A stretch of 64,000 nucleotides of DNA from Suillus spraguei (taxonomy: Eukaryota; Basidiomycota; Agaricomycetes; Boletales; Suillaceae): positions 62,001 to 126,000 of the forward strand of contig JABCPU010000002.1 of the NCBI GenBank assembly GCA_016800925.1, read 5' to 3'. The translations under genes and the position numbers were made by a program. Shown piece by piece: positions 33,815 to 45,668 of this stretch; the stretch's first letter is position 1; every line of letters starts with the position of its first letter. Below the pieces are notes generated by a model. That model was not told the DNA's origin. It did no database searches and worked only from the letters and a program-made list of their open reading frames with translations.

Positions 33815-36580
33815 CAATCCAGTAGAACCAGCTGTTCTGGGATATCTCGTAGGAATGACCGACCGTTTTGGACATCCAGGCTATCGTAGCACTCTCATTG
33901 AACGAGCCGTTCCGAATCCGAGTGTACGATATTTGATCTGAGATACCATATTTAGCTCACGGCCCTTCCCGGGCCGCCTAAGGCCAGCCGTGTATGAATT
34001 CAGTCCTCGGGATTCGTCTGAATTCGATGACCGTTATCACCATCTCATATGATAGTCGTTGGAGCGTCACTGCGCCGACAATTTTGGGTGAGCAGAAAGT
34101 CAGACAAGGACCTTTCAATACTACTGCCTAAGTTCTGGTGACCCTATCTTTCGGCTTGATCTCAGGGCTATCCGCTCACAGAATTTCTCTTTGTATCGGG
34201 GTACATATGATATGCCGGCCGGTTTAGATATCGTGTATTGATCAGGCAAGCAAATTTCACCCTGCTTTGTATTTGCTCAGCATACAGTGCTCTGCTGGTC
34301 CAAGTCACCATCTCGTTTCTGTCACATCCTCTACCACAAGCCTGAGCTTCATGGCTGTGCTCGTGAAATCACCACGAATATATGATATTTTTCAGAAACA
34401 CTAAAGATACGATACATTTTAATTATAGCGCATCTGTAGATGCACCGCCCACTAATTCTCAGCCTCAGTTGAATACTACAGGAGATACCTAAATCCTTTG
34501 GACAACTCTAGAGCGTGCTCTTCGGCCTCAGCAGCTTCATTGCACCGAGAAAGATGCCTCCTAAACGCCCAGCACATCGCAATAGATATGAAGCTTGTCA
34601 GTATGCAAATGAGATATGAATTCACGTATGAAGGTCCCCAACTGGACGGCCAGAAGTACCTGCGATGGCGTGAGCGAGAGCGTATGGTACTGCCAGTGGA
34701 TCGTTGTAAACTCACGGTACACCGATACCGCCAAGTGTTGCCATTGAGTTTATTAGTGCGATGGCTGCAGCGCGTTTCGACCGCGATTGGGAAAAGGTAT
34801 TCATTGCCCAAGTTAAAAAGATGACATAGGCAACTGTGGACTGAGTCATAAAGAATCTTCACGCAGTTCGTTAGCCCGTAAATTTGCAAAACGAGGATCG
34901 GAAGGTTCATACAGTGATAGATATCGAACGGCTGTATTCATGGTAGATATGGCGATCATAAATCCGATGATGCCGATAAGTAGCGGACCAGTGATATGCC
35001 AGAAGCGATCACCAGTCGCATCGGAGTGCCTTATCGATCGTTAATCAACTTTCGAGCTTATCGAGTAAAGACCAACCTGGCCACATAAAATGAGGTCGCA
35101 GTTCCCAAAATCCATGGGGGTGCGCAGAGAAGGAGGCTGATAGTTGCACTGTAACCCATTGTAGCGGATAGTGTGGGGAAAAAAATGCCATATGATAAAG
35201 AAGCATTTATGAAACTAAGGGCAACCCCGAGCCACCATACTTTCCAATCCATAAGAGCCTCGGAAAGACCAGAAAAGCCCTTTTCAGGCTTGCATTGGTC
35301 CTCATTTCCGGCTGCAGCGTCATCCTCCATCCGTTGCTTCGCCAGTGCTTGCTCATCAGGCGACAGCCAGACGCTCGGAGTTGAAGGAAAGTCTGGTAAA
35401 ATCCAGATTGCACATACCGCAATTATGATGGTTAAAGTGCCCTCCACGAGGAAAAGCCACCTGCAGTGTCTAAGTCAGCGTTGCCCTGGGGAGCATGGAA
35501 ATCTCGTTTCAGACCTCCAAGCCGTGAAACCCAGTGTACCGTCTAGGCTTGCCAAAATTCCTGACGCTACGAGGGCACTAAAAGCATTACTGACTGAGCT
35601 CCCGCAAGTAAGAAACGCTGTGCGTAACCCCAGTTCGTTGCGCTTATACCTAGAAAGATTTCAATCTACAACATTAGGAGGGAACGTAGTGACTATACCA
35701 TCGCGAAAGAAGGAATACAGCCCCAGGATAGAATGCTGCTTCGACAAATCCAAGCAAGAAGCGCAAGATCAGAGCTGCATGATATCTAAAGTAAAGTTGA
35801 CTCAAGAGTGGATGATACTGCAAGAGCGATAGATACTAACGTTTGTACCGTACCTTCCACGACCCTTGTCAGGCGATGTTGATCAAATGAAAAATGTACA
35901 TACCAGTGAACAAGGTGATAGCACCCCATATTGCCATGCAGCTAGAGAGGTACACTGATGGTCTTTTCATGCGATCTAAGAAAATATTGCTTGTGAATTC
36001 TCGGAGATGCCACACAGGGATGACAAGGCAACACATACGAAGGAGCTTGCATCAACATGTACCCCACATACAGGATGCTAATGAGCGTATTGAACTGATT
36101 CCCCTTCATATTGAGGTCCTCCTCAAAACCACGCAACCTTGCTGCACTTGTGAACGGGAAGTTGAGTTACACTATTCAATTTTGAAACTGGGACGCGTAC
36201 ACTGCATTAGTACGGTCCATCTGTCCAGAAAATTTAAGTAGTAGCGGGAATATCAAGTCCACCAACTCACAAAATTCATAATGTAAATCAGAACCAAGAA
36301 GGCTACTCGAAGGTCCAGCTTACGGAGAAGCCTCTTCTCCGTGACTGCTCTGCTCTGCTCATCACTGTGGATTGTGGGAGCACCACTGCTGTTGGTAGAC
36401 TCGGAGGCACCGTAGCGCGTACTTGTGCCAAGTAGTGGACGATCTGACATTCCGGAGGCTCACTCTTCTTTTAACACGTTGCTGAAAGACTCGGATTGTC
36501 CCTTAGATACTACAGCGATCGTGGGCCAGCTTGGCGTCGGAGTGATCTTCGCTGTTCTAACTTCTGCCCGCGGCCAAAGC
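33815..36580. repeat. Direct repeat unit 1 of the transporter array
   Basis: Contains the upstream DNA of transporter A, intergenic DNA and all of transporter B. It is repeated as 36985-40240, in the same orientation. Shared landmarks are GGACATCCAGGCTATCGTAG (33866 and 37039), ACCACAAGCCTGAGCT (34333 and 37616), the whole transporter gene, and the GTCGGAGTG segment upstream of it (36527 and 40195). Confidence 0.85.
34476..36450 (-). CDS. MFS transporter B, DAL5/TNA1 type
   Basis: Start at ATG 36450 (MSDRPLLGTSTRYGASESTN), then VTEKRLLRKLDLRVAFLVLI and, after two introns, NFMDRTNAVAARLRGFEEDL. Later come QFNTLISILYVGYMLMQAPS, VCAIWILPDFPSTPSVWLSP, DWKVWWLGVALSFINASLSY, FFPTLSATMGYSATISLLLC and the C-terminal WPSSWGPSYVNSYLICI up to LELSKGFRYLL. 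The frame is intact across all segments I could align with A, so it is probably functional. It is nearly identical to copy D (38124-40084) and clearly more distant from A. Same strand as A and D. Confidence 0.85.
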
Positions 36581-36764
36581 CGCAGGTCATACGAAGGTTT
36601 AGTATGATACGCTATAGGTGATGGGTTGATAAGTAATTTTTATTCTTATTTTTTGGATCCATTTCTGCTCATCGAAAAGTGTACTTACAGTATCATGTAC
36701 TCTATGTAGGACAGTAGTAACTAGTCTAACGGGGGTCGGGGTCCTGTCTCGCATTTCTGGAGCT

Positions 36765-36984
36765 ACGCTTTGCTTCACGTTGTACTTAAGCAATATCAGT
36801 GGGAAGGAAGGACCTTCCTCCTTTTCAGTACTCACTATTTAGACAGTAGAAATAATGCACCGGGAAAGAATGCAGATCCAGGAAAACTGAATGCATACAG
36901 CCCTAAGGAAGCTTCAGAAATTCTCTAGTCTGTGTACTATAAACCAAAAGCCAGAAAACATACCCCTTCGGCGTTACTTCAACT
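36765..36984 (-). pseudogene. Fragment of a transporter A copy
   Basis: Resembles transporter A at about 32770-32970: both read GTACYTAAGCAATRTCAGTGG, then TTTTCAGTACTCAC, then TTTAGA, and CCAAGGAAGCTTC against CTAAGGAAGCTTC. About 850 bases of A that should follow are missing, and the DNA then jumps to the A-upstream sequence at 36985. It is the surviving exon-sized piece of a deleted A copy. Confidence 0.75.
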
Positions 36985-39900
36985 CAACGTGTTGCAGCAA
37001 TCCGATTGAACCAGCTGTTCTCGTAGGGATGGTTGTTCTGGACATCCAGGCTATCGTAGTACTCTCGTTGATCGAACCGTTCCGAGCTCAGGACGCGTGC
37101 CGGCTCCGAACAATGTTTGATCAAAATTCGACTTCCCAAATTACGTAATCGGGTGTAGACCAAATTTAGCTCACACGAGTCTCGAAAATTTGTCCCGGGA
37201 AGCCGAATTCATCCACGGCCTGTATGTTTATTCGATCAATTTAATATCTTATGCAACTTCCCCAGTATAACTTGCTTGTCCTCGTGAATCCTCTGAATGA
37301 TCTTTCTGGAGTCTTGCCTTGCGCATCAGTAAACTGGTGATATTCCCAGCCGAGGTGCTCCTCAGGAGCACTTTATCCAGGAAAGAAGCATTGGGCTTAC
37401 AAAATCTGACAATATCAACTCCGGTTTACTGATGGACCGCTCGCAGCACGATTTGCCCGTGATAGATCACACGCATCCTACTCAGTATCCCTAAGCTCCC
37501 ACTGGCACGTTCATTAAGAACATTGTTTATCTTCTTGGTGACCCTATCTTTTGGCTTGATCTCGCTAGGATATGACTTTGTATGTGCTCACAGAACTCGT
37601 CTTTGCACCAGGGTACCACAAGCCTGAGCTGCTCGCACAAAAATATTCTCCATGCATATATGATGTTCAGAAACACTGGAGACATGATACGTCAACCATA
37701 CCCCTTTCGCTAGCCCCGAACGGCGAAGTGCTTCCCGTGCACTTTCTTTCCAGTCATCCTAAACCAAAACACCATTTTTCCGGGCATCTTGTATCGGTCC
37801 TTGTCATTTCCGCCATCAATTTCTGGTACCAGAGAGCACAACGCAGGTGGCCTGTCACGGTCGCCGACGACCTCGCAGCTTGCTTTGGCATCCTTCCAGA
37901 AGTCTTATGGGATCATAACAGCTTGGTTCTTCGTAGAATCAGTTGATTAGTTCAGGTTCACTAATTCAAGTTAGGTCTGAACCGTAGTATATGTTCAAAT
38001 TGCAACCACTATCGATCAGCCAGTTTTGCTTGTGATTCTTTTCTTTCCTCGCTTTCATCTCATGTGATTTATTTGATTGTGGCGTGAGCCATGCATGTGA
38101 TTCTCAGTAGCCTTGATCGAATACTACAGAAGATATCTAAACCCTATGGGCAACCCTTGGGCATGTTCTTCGGCTTCAGCAGCTTTGTTGCACCGAGAAA
38201 GATGCCCCCTAAACGCCCAGCACATCGTAATAGATATGGTGGATGTCAGTATGCACATGAGATATGAATTTACGTATGAAGGTCCCCAACTGGACGGCCA
38301 GAAGTACCTGCGATGGCGTGAATGAGAGCATAGAGTACGAGGTCATCGTAAACTCACGATGCACCGATATTACCGAATGTTCCCATCGAGATTATCAATG
38401 CAATGGCTGCAGCGCGTTTCGGCTGCGATTGGGAAAAGGTATTCAGCGCCCAAGTTAAAAAGATGACATAGGCAACTGAGGACTGAGTCATAAAGAATCT
38501 TCACGAAGTTCATTAGCCCGTAAATTTGCAGAACGAGGATCGGAAGGTTCATACAGTGATAGATATCGAACGGCTGTATTCATGGTAGATATGGCAATCA
38601 TAAACCCGATGACGCCGACAAGTAGCGGACCAGTGATATGCCAGAAGCGATCACCAGTCACGTCGGAGTGCCTTATCGATCGTTAATCAACTTTCGAGCT
38701 TATCGAGTAAAGACCAACCTGGCCACATAAAATGAGGTCGCAGTTCCCAAAATCCATGGAGGTGCGCAGAGCAAGAGGCTGATGGTTGCGTTGTAACCCA
38801 TTGTAGCGGATAGTGTGGGGAAAAATTGCCGAATGATAAAGAAGCGATCATGAAACTAAGGGCAACTCCAAGCCACCATACTCTCCAATCCATAAAAGCC
38901 TCAGAGACACCAGAAAAGCCCTCTACAGGCTTATTCTGGTCCTCATTTTCGGCTGCAGCGTCCTCCTCCATCCGTCGCTTCGCCAGTATTTGCTCATCAG
39001 GCGACAGCCAGACGCTCGGAGTTGAAGGAAAGTCTGGTAAAATCCAGATTGCACACACCGAAACAATGATGGTCAGAGTGCCCTCGACGAAGAAAAGCCA
39101 CCTGCAGCATCCAAGTCAGCGTTACTTTTCGGAGCATACAAGTCCCGTTTCAGACCTCCAAGCTGTGAAACCCAGTGTACCGTCTAGGCTTGCCAAGATT
39201 CCTGACGCTATAAGGGCACTAAAAGCATTACTGACTGAGCTCCCGCAAGTAAGAAGCGCTGTGCGTAACCCTAGTTCGTTGCGTTTGTACCTAGAGAGAT
39301 TTCAATCTACACAATTAGGAGGGAACGTAGTGACTATACCATCGTGAAAGAAGGAATACAGCCCCTGGAAAGAATGCTGATTCGACAAATCCAAGCAAGA
39401 AGCGCAAGATCAGAGCTGCATGGTATCTAAAGTAAAGTTGACTCAAGAGTGGATGATACTGCAAGAGTGATAGATACTAACGTTTGTACCATACCTTCCA
39501 CGACCCTTGTTAGACGATGTTGATCAAATGAAAAATGTACACACCAGTGAACAAGGTGATAGCACCCCATATTGCCATGCAGCTGGAAAGGTACACCGAT
39601 GGCCTTCTTATGCGATCTAAGAAAATGTTGCTTGTGAATTCTCGGAGATGCCACAGAGAGATAACAAGGTACCACATACGAAGGAGCTTGCATCAACACG
39701 TACCCCACATAGAGGATGCTAATGAGCGTATTGAATTGATTCCCCTTCATATCGAGGTCCTCCTCAAAACCACGCAACCTTGCTGCACTTGTGAACGGGC
39801 ACTTGAGTTACACTGCTTCAAGTAATTTCAAAACTGAGTCACGTACGCTGCATTACTACGGTCCATCTATGCAGGAAATTTAGGCAGTAGCGGGAACACC

Positions 39901-40240
39901 AGGTACACCAACTCACATAATTCATAATGTAAACCAGAACCAAGAAGGTTACTCGAAGGTCCAGCTTACGGAGAAGCCTCTTCTCCGTGACTGCTCTGCT
40001 CTGCTCATTACTGTGGGCTATCGGGGCATTATTGCTGTTGCTAGACTCGGAGGCACCGTAGCGCAGGACTGTGATTGCTTGCATCGAGCAGTTGACGGTC
40101 TGACATTCCTCAGATTCGCTCTTTAATCCGTCGCCAAAGGATTGAGCTCAGATAGTAATAAGTATACAGTGTGGCAGTAAGCTAACTGGGCAATGTCGGA
40201 GTGCGGCTCTTCACCATTCTGCCCAAAAGCAGGAACAACG
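36985..40240. repeat. Direct repeat unit 2 of the transporter array
   Basis: Second copy of the unit at 33815-36580. The non-coding part (36985-38123) is longer and more diverged than in unit 1, while the gene part is highly similar. Confidence 0.85.
38124..40084 (-). pseudogene. MFS transporter D, near-identical copy of B with frame damage
   Basis: Aligns with B along its length, including RSNAAAARLRGFEEDL, QFNTLISILYVGYVLMQAPS and LPDFPSTPSVWLSPDEQ. Two lesions are visible. At 38821-38825 there is a run of five A (five T on the coding strand) where six are needed, so the frame leaves FFPTLSATMGY and reads FSPHYPLQW to a stop near 38687. At the 5' end the ATG equivalent to that of B is out of frame with the rest because of a length difference near 40080, so only the ATG at 40084 (MQAITVLRYGASES) fits. 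The first lesion lies in a homopolymer and could be an assembly error. Confidence 0.8.
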
Positions 40241-40746
40241 GCTCTTGCGACGTTCCTGGACTGCCGTCATGAAATATTTCCATTAAGGTTCGGGATGAGG
40301 AAAACGCTTGTTTTCGCGCCGTTTTCGACGCAAAAAGTTGTAGTCAGCTACGTGAAGTATATAATACATCCATCGCCTCACTCAGCGCGATTTTCTTTTA
40401 CTGCACAAACATGTCTGGTGAGTCTCTGTGCTCACGTCAGTGCCGACACTAAACGCACTTCTCAACTGCGTTTCGGGTGAGTACGGGAGAATCCAGATCG
40501 GTTTGGTAGCTTCATGAGGGCATGCCGCTGTTTTTGTGCAGAATCCCGGTTTTGTCCTGGCTCATGGGGCCAGGGGCACAGTACCGTTTCTGGATGTTTT
40601 CACAATGCGGTACGCTCTGTCTATTCTAGCATGTTCGCGCGCGAATAGATCGGCATCCACAACTTCCGTAGCTCCTGGGATTTGCCGATATGATATTAGA
40701 GTACCTCACAAATCACCAGCACTGAACCCATCTATCTACTGCGATT
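40241..40746. other. Upstream region of the AlaX gene
   Basis: About 0.5 kb between transporter D and the divergent editing-protein gene. No supported coding exon. Confidence 0.5.
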
Positions 40747-42408
40747 ATGGCAGCAGTAATCACACTATACCCCACAGTGACCCCGCTCTCCTACCACAGA
40801 ATCGTCTCCCCAACCCTGAAGATTCCTACGGATACTCAACGACCAATACCAGTCGGTCTCCTGGCATGTCAACGTGAGTATCCTGGCCTCACATCCAGAC
40901 ATTTCCATCTAAACTGAAGTTTAGGCGATCCACTCTTGCGCAAACTAGAGACATCAATCATTAGTTGCACGCTCTCACAGCCTGCTTCCTTTCCTAGCGT
41001 TAAGAAAGGAAAGAAGGCGTCGGCACCAGTACCAGCCGATCAACCTACACTTGAAGTCATACTGCATGATACTATCATCTTTCCGGAGGGCGGGGGACAG
41101 CCATCAGATACGGGTATAATCAAGACAGCTGATGGACGTACATGGACGGTGACTCAGGCTAAGCGACACGGTGGGCATGCAGTTCACTACGTCCAGGTTG
41201 ATCAAGCTGAAGACAGTCTTGCGTCTCTCACTCCTGGAACCAACGTTGTTGTCGCTCTTGGAGAGCTTGATTTCGATCGTAGATGTGATCATGTACGTAC
41301 CCGACTTCTTCATCCTAGCGAATTCATTACACTGGAACCCAACAGATGTCTATGCACACATCGCAGCACCTCCTTTCTGCGGTGCTCGAAAATCGTCTCA
41401 ACATTCATACTCTTTCTTGGTCGCTCACGGCTGCACCAACACCTTGTTACGTCGAACTCGCCAGAAGCATGACCACGGAGGAAATTTTGGCTATACAGAG
41501 TGAAGCCAACAAACTTGTATTTGAGGGACGGAAGGTTCATGTAGAGGTGCAAGAAATGGATGATAAACAACAACCTGCAGTGCCTGTATTAGAAAGTGGT
41601 CGTGCCGTAGGCAAAGGAGTCCCGACTGACTACACCGGAGGCATCATGCGAACGGTAATCATTGACGGAGTAGATCGTAACCCGTAAGCTCCTCCAATCC
41701 TGACGGTTTGCTTGAGAGGCTTGACATCAATATTACAGATGTTGCGGTACACACCTTCCTACCCTTCATAACCTTCAACTTTTCATCATACCCCAAACGG
41801 AGACCCTTTCTAGGTCGACTACTACGTCTGCTCGCTTGTATTTCCTCTCTGGACCGCGGCTCATCACTTACCTCACCTCTACACACTCCCAACTCACTGC
41901 TGCTGCTGCCACGCTCAGCTGTGGCGCCCCACAAGTCCCAGACCGTATAGAGCAAGTCGCGGACGAGCGGAAGAGAGCTGAGAAGAGAGTCGATGACCTT
42001 GAGTTCGAACTTGCGAAATTTGTCGCACGGGACGTTTTGCAAGAAATGATGTCATCTGAAGCAGCCCTATTTGTCAAACATGTGCACCGGACAGATGATT
42101 CTGTCAATCCTCTCGGATTTTTGTCGGCAATAACCACCGCTTTTGCAAATATCGTTCCAGCAGAGCGGCCGTTCGTGTTGGTATTTTCCTCTTCTCCGTC
42201 GTCCCAGACAAGCACGAGCGCAAGCGTGCTGCTTGTTTTCGGATCGGATGAGAAATGTGTCAAGCCGGCTGGGGACGTGCTCAAAGGCAAACTGAACGTC
42301 AAAGGAGGAGGTAAGGGCACGAGGTGGAGTGGCAAATTTACTGGTGTCTGGAGAGAAGGCCGTGAGGACGTTGTCGTTTCCGAAGTTCTTAAAGTGATTT
42401 CGACGTAG
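40747..42408 (+). CDS. Alanyl-tRNA editing protein (AlaX / AARSD1 type)
   Basis: Free-standing deacylase that removes Ser (or Gly) wrongly attached to tRNA-Ala. Exons 40747-40873, 40925-41292, 41346-41683 and 41739-42408 join in frame. The N-terminus contains VGLLACQRDPLLRKLET, then IIFPEGGGQPSDTG. The zinc/catalytic motifs are HTSQH (HxxxH) in MSMHTSQHLLSAVL and CCGTH (CxxxH) in NPCCGTHLPTLHNLQLF. Both are completed exactly at exon joins. A coiled-coil-like segment (VADERKRAEKRVDDLEFELA) and a C-terminal alpha/beta domain with GGGKGTRWSGKFTG follow. About 500 residues, full length, starting from the first in-frame ATG. The full domain set suggests the long AlaX form. Confidence 0.93.
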
Positions 42409-42585
42409 AATCCATACACGCTGTAGAATATTACAAACAAAACAATCTAAAAGAAATCAATGTACATCTATAAGTTACCTCTAGAAACTTATTTATCGCG
42501 TGGAGCCGGATCGTCACGAGTAGTATTTGTCTCTACGCCGCTTTCAGCATCAGACCCACCACAGAATTGTTCTACTGCAGAGATG

Positions 42586-43307
42586 TCAGTGGACTTCGAT
42601 GAGTAGGTCGAGTAACACACCGCGATTCTCTTCGAGCAGACCATTTATATCCGGCTCGGCATGCTCTTCCTCATCGTCAGACTCATCACCACCATGCAAG
42701 TCAACATAGCCCCAAATGTCATCCAGGTCTACTTCCATCTCCTCCACCTCGAGTTCGTCGTCGAACTCATCCATCCCAAAGAAGTCGTCTTCTTCCTCTT
42801 CATCGTCGTCAGGAAAATATTCATCATCAGAGGATTCTGCGTCAGATTCGGTGTACGGTTTTATATCCAGAAAAGGATGTCGACACGTCGGACAACTACC
42901 GTGCTGCAGATAGGAGTAATAGATGTCAGCGGAACGCTCGACTTAATTATTTACCGCTGAAAAAAAGCACTCACAAAATTCCGTATCCACTCTGATAAGC
43001 TGCGTGCGATCATAGCTTAACAGAAAATGACGGGAATTTCATCAAAGTAAATCACGTACTCCTTCCGACAGAACAAGTGGCCGCAGCCCACTACCTTTGT
43101 CACACCATCTTCAAATCCTCCCTCTCCTTCCTGAGGCGCCTCGCCAGCAAGTATTGCATCAAATGGAGTGAGACATATGGCACAGGATTCGTCCTTTGGG
43201 ATGGCAGAATGATCCAATACAGGAAGGTCGTCCAATGCGTCTTTGACACGTTGGAATAGCGCAAGATGACGTTCGGAGTAGACTGGAATATCTCTGTTAT
43301 CGTCCAT
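42586..43307 (-). CDS. RING-finger protein with acidic tail, probable E3 ligase (RING2 of the pair)
   Basis: The ATG at 43307 (MDDNRDIPVYSERHLALFQR) is chosen because the upstream codon at 43340 is GTG. The RING reads SCAICLTPFDAILAGE, about 30 residues, VVGCGHLFCRKDLSEWIRNF, then HGSCPTCRHPFL, completed by two introns (around 42990-43055 and 42905-42975). As in the RING gene at 19756, the sixth ligand position is Asp (CRKD). The C-terminal about 90 residues are almost all Asp/Glu with a few hydrophobics (DDEYFPDDDEEEEDDFFGMD). About 190 residues in total. The long acidic tail suggests binding to a basic partner, which is inference only. Confidence 0.85.
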
Positions 43308-43675
43308 GTTATTCTTCTGTCTAAAATGTGGAGTCGTCACGTCTTTGTCGACCTCGAGCCGATGATGCTAGTCCCAAGCTGATCCCGTCAACAAACACGC
43401 GTTACGCGCGACATTATCACGTGACGGCAGGATGATGGTGTAAGTACTCACTGTTCGGGTGCCACACTGCCAAGTATCATGATGAGCTGGAACCAAAGAA
43501 CTCCCAGGCGACCGGCTCTCTGTTATCGCCGTTGTTCTTTTTCCACCTGTTAGAAGGGCGGCTTTTAAACATGAAATGCAGGTGACAATGTACTTGTTTG
43601 ACTTCCCACTACTATCTATGATTGACATGTCAATTAGCTAATATCCTGATTTTGCGTCGTTCCTGCCCTCCAAGA

Positions 43676-45130
43676 AGCATCGATCCAAAGGCATCGGTAC
43701 TGACGCAGAGTTCGGTGGCATAGTGACACGTAAAGGACTGGAGCGCAAACTTGACCTCCGCATGTCCATCCTGTCCATCCTCTATGACGGATACTTTATT
43801 ATTTCTTGACTTCACCGGCAGGCTGTCACTTTATTTGCCTACTTGTATGACCGTTTGGGGTATGATGTGGGTACTGACTGGAATTACCAAGTATGATTCA
43901 TTTTCTGTGTCTGAGAAACAGCTAACCGCAGTCACTTGTGATAGTTTTACCGGAGCCGTCATAACGCGTTTATTTCTTGGCTTCGCAGAAGCAGCCTTTT
44001 CCCTAGTGCCCTGTTTTTAATTTCGAAGTGGTTCGTGATCGTATCACTGGACAGCCTCACATCTTATATACAGGTACGAGAGAGCTAGTAAGGGCGCCAA
44101 TCTGTGGAATGATTTTTTCATTACAACAGAAACATCGCAACGGAAACACCGGTTGCGATACCTTCCCCCGTATCGGTTTATTATTGGTGGCGCAAACATT
44201 ATCCTCGGACACGCCGTGTGGAGGTATTTCAATCAAGTTTTTGTCGAAAAACGAGGTCTAAATTCAGTTCTTGAGGTTCTGTGCCACTTTATTTTTCCTG
44301 ACTTTTCATCAACAACTTGCAAAGTGACTTTCTGATAATGAGCGTCCACTTGCATTGAGGCATATGGAGCAGGATGCAGGTGTCGGTGACCAGAAAGAAA
44401 ACCGAACAGGGTGGCCTCCCTCACGGTCTTTACCTCACTGTTGCTGATTGGACACTATGGTGGTCTGCGATGGCAGCGAATGCAATAGTGGTGTCATTAT
44501 CCTTCAATGCGTACTTCCCTACTCTTAGCGCGACGCTTGGGTACGACCCAACAGTGTCACTGCTGCCCCTCCGTATGTCTCTGGTCATTAATATTATCGC
44601 ATTCTGGCTGTGCAGGTGAACTTCCATAATGTGATCTAGGAACTGATAATGAAGGATTCCCCAGATACTCTGATTACAAACAAGAACGCTTCTACCACAT
44701 TGTCGGTTCATGGATTGCCGGTATTGTTAGGTTCGTTGTTGCAATAAGCACCATGAACACGGCAGCCCGATACATGTCCCTGTAAGCGCAGGATCTCGAT
44801 TTGGGGCGTATCGCTGATTGTAGCCAGGTTCCTCATGGCGCAGACGTACGCAGGACTCGTTGTGATGCTCGTATGGATAAATAACTCGTTCCCTCGACCA
44901 CTGTTAAAGCGTGCGGTATGTGTGGCGATCATCAACGGATTTTCGCAACTAGGGAATGTTGCAGGGTCGTAAGTATAATCCACCTATCAACATGGGATTC
45001 ATTAATGAAGCCGGTTGCAGGTACATCTCGCCTTCGAGTTGAGGCCTACCTATCGATATTCTGATGATATCTACATTACGGGTAGCAGTGCTGCGATTAT
45101 AATAACCTGAATTTTCAAACAGCATCTTAT
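43676..45130 (+). pseudogene. MFS transporter E, decayed inverted copy of the DAL5/TNA1 type
   Basis: On the opposite strand to A, B and D. Scattered family segments appear in changing frames: KGLERKLDLRMSIL fused directly to LYDGYFIIS by a deletion, YLPTCMTVWGMMWVLTG, TGAVITRLFLGFAEAAFS, FPDFSSTT, VADWTLWWSAMAANAIVVSL, YFPTLSATLGYDPTVSLLP, RFYHIVGSW, STMNTAARYMSL, FLMAQTYAGLVV, NSFPRPLLKRAVCVAIINGF and QLGNVAGS. A one-base loss near 44010 moves the frame before LFLISKWF. The usual WPSSWGPTY has a Trp-to-Ser change and a stop. It is clearly non-functional. Confidence 0.88.
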
Positions 45131-45668
45131 AAGAAGTTGGAGCGTGAAGAATAGGAGAAGGGAGAAGGATTCCGATACCTTCTGTGATTGATCGCGAGGT
45201 GATCTACGACTTTTGGCCGGCGGAACACGAAATGCCACTACCATGACTCACACTGGATATTACGAGCCTTGAGGCCTGAGGAACAATCGATTTGGAAACG
45301 TTGTTGCCTGCCGTCGGATGGTCCATATCGGCTATGATACGCTATTAGCGGAAGGGAAGTACTGGTCATGCAGCAACAAAATCGGTTGTGATTGGATGTG
45401 AATAGTCGAATGTTGTTGACAGTGGGAGATCAAAAGCTAACAATAAGTGCTAGGATGACATTGCTCGGACTGGCAATTAAGTGGAACCGATATACATACT
45501 GATTTCGTGAGGTCACGCGTTCAATTGGTTGCGCGCTGGCAGCACCTAAGCCCAGTACTTCCATCATCGCAGTAAACCTCCTTTAGTCTTTCAACTTCAA
45601 GTTTGCTCCCGTGAGCTCGATTTCACTAGCTCGTTAGTTCGAGCCTGTGTAAGCTGCGCAGCTCCACA
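45131..45668. other. NEM1 upstream region
   Basis: About 0.5 kb between the decayed transporter and NEM1. The CT-rich stretch at 45580-45610 suits a core promoter. Nothing else recognised. Confidence 0.5.

Noticed and set aside
31565..40084. A secondary-metabolite or nutrient-use cluster around the transporters and beta-mannosidase.
   Set aside because: No biosynthetic core enzyme or pathway partner is present; the neighbours are housekeeping genes and the transporters arose by local duplication.
41868..42440. A 190-codon open frame on the minus strand opposite AlaX.
   Set aside because: It is the shadow of the AlaX last exon; its composition is low-complexity and resembles no family.
45600..45660. 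A possible tRNA because of a TTCGAGCC word.
   Set aside because: No acceptor or anticodon stem can be formed around it.
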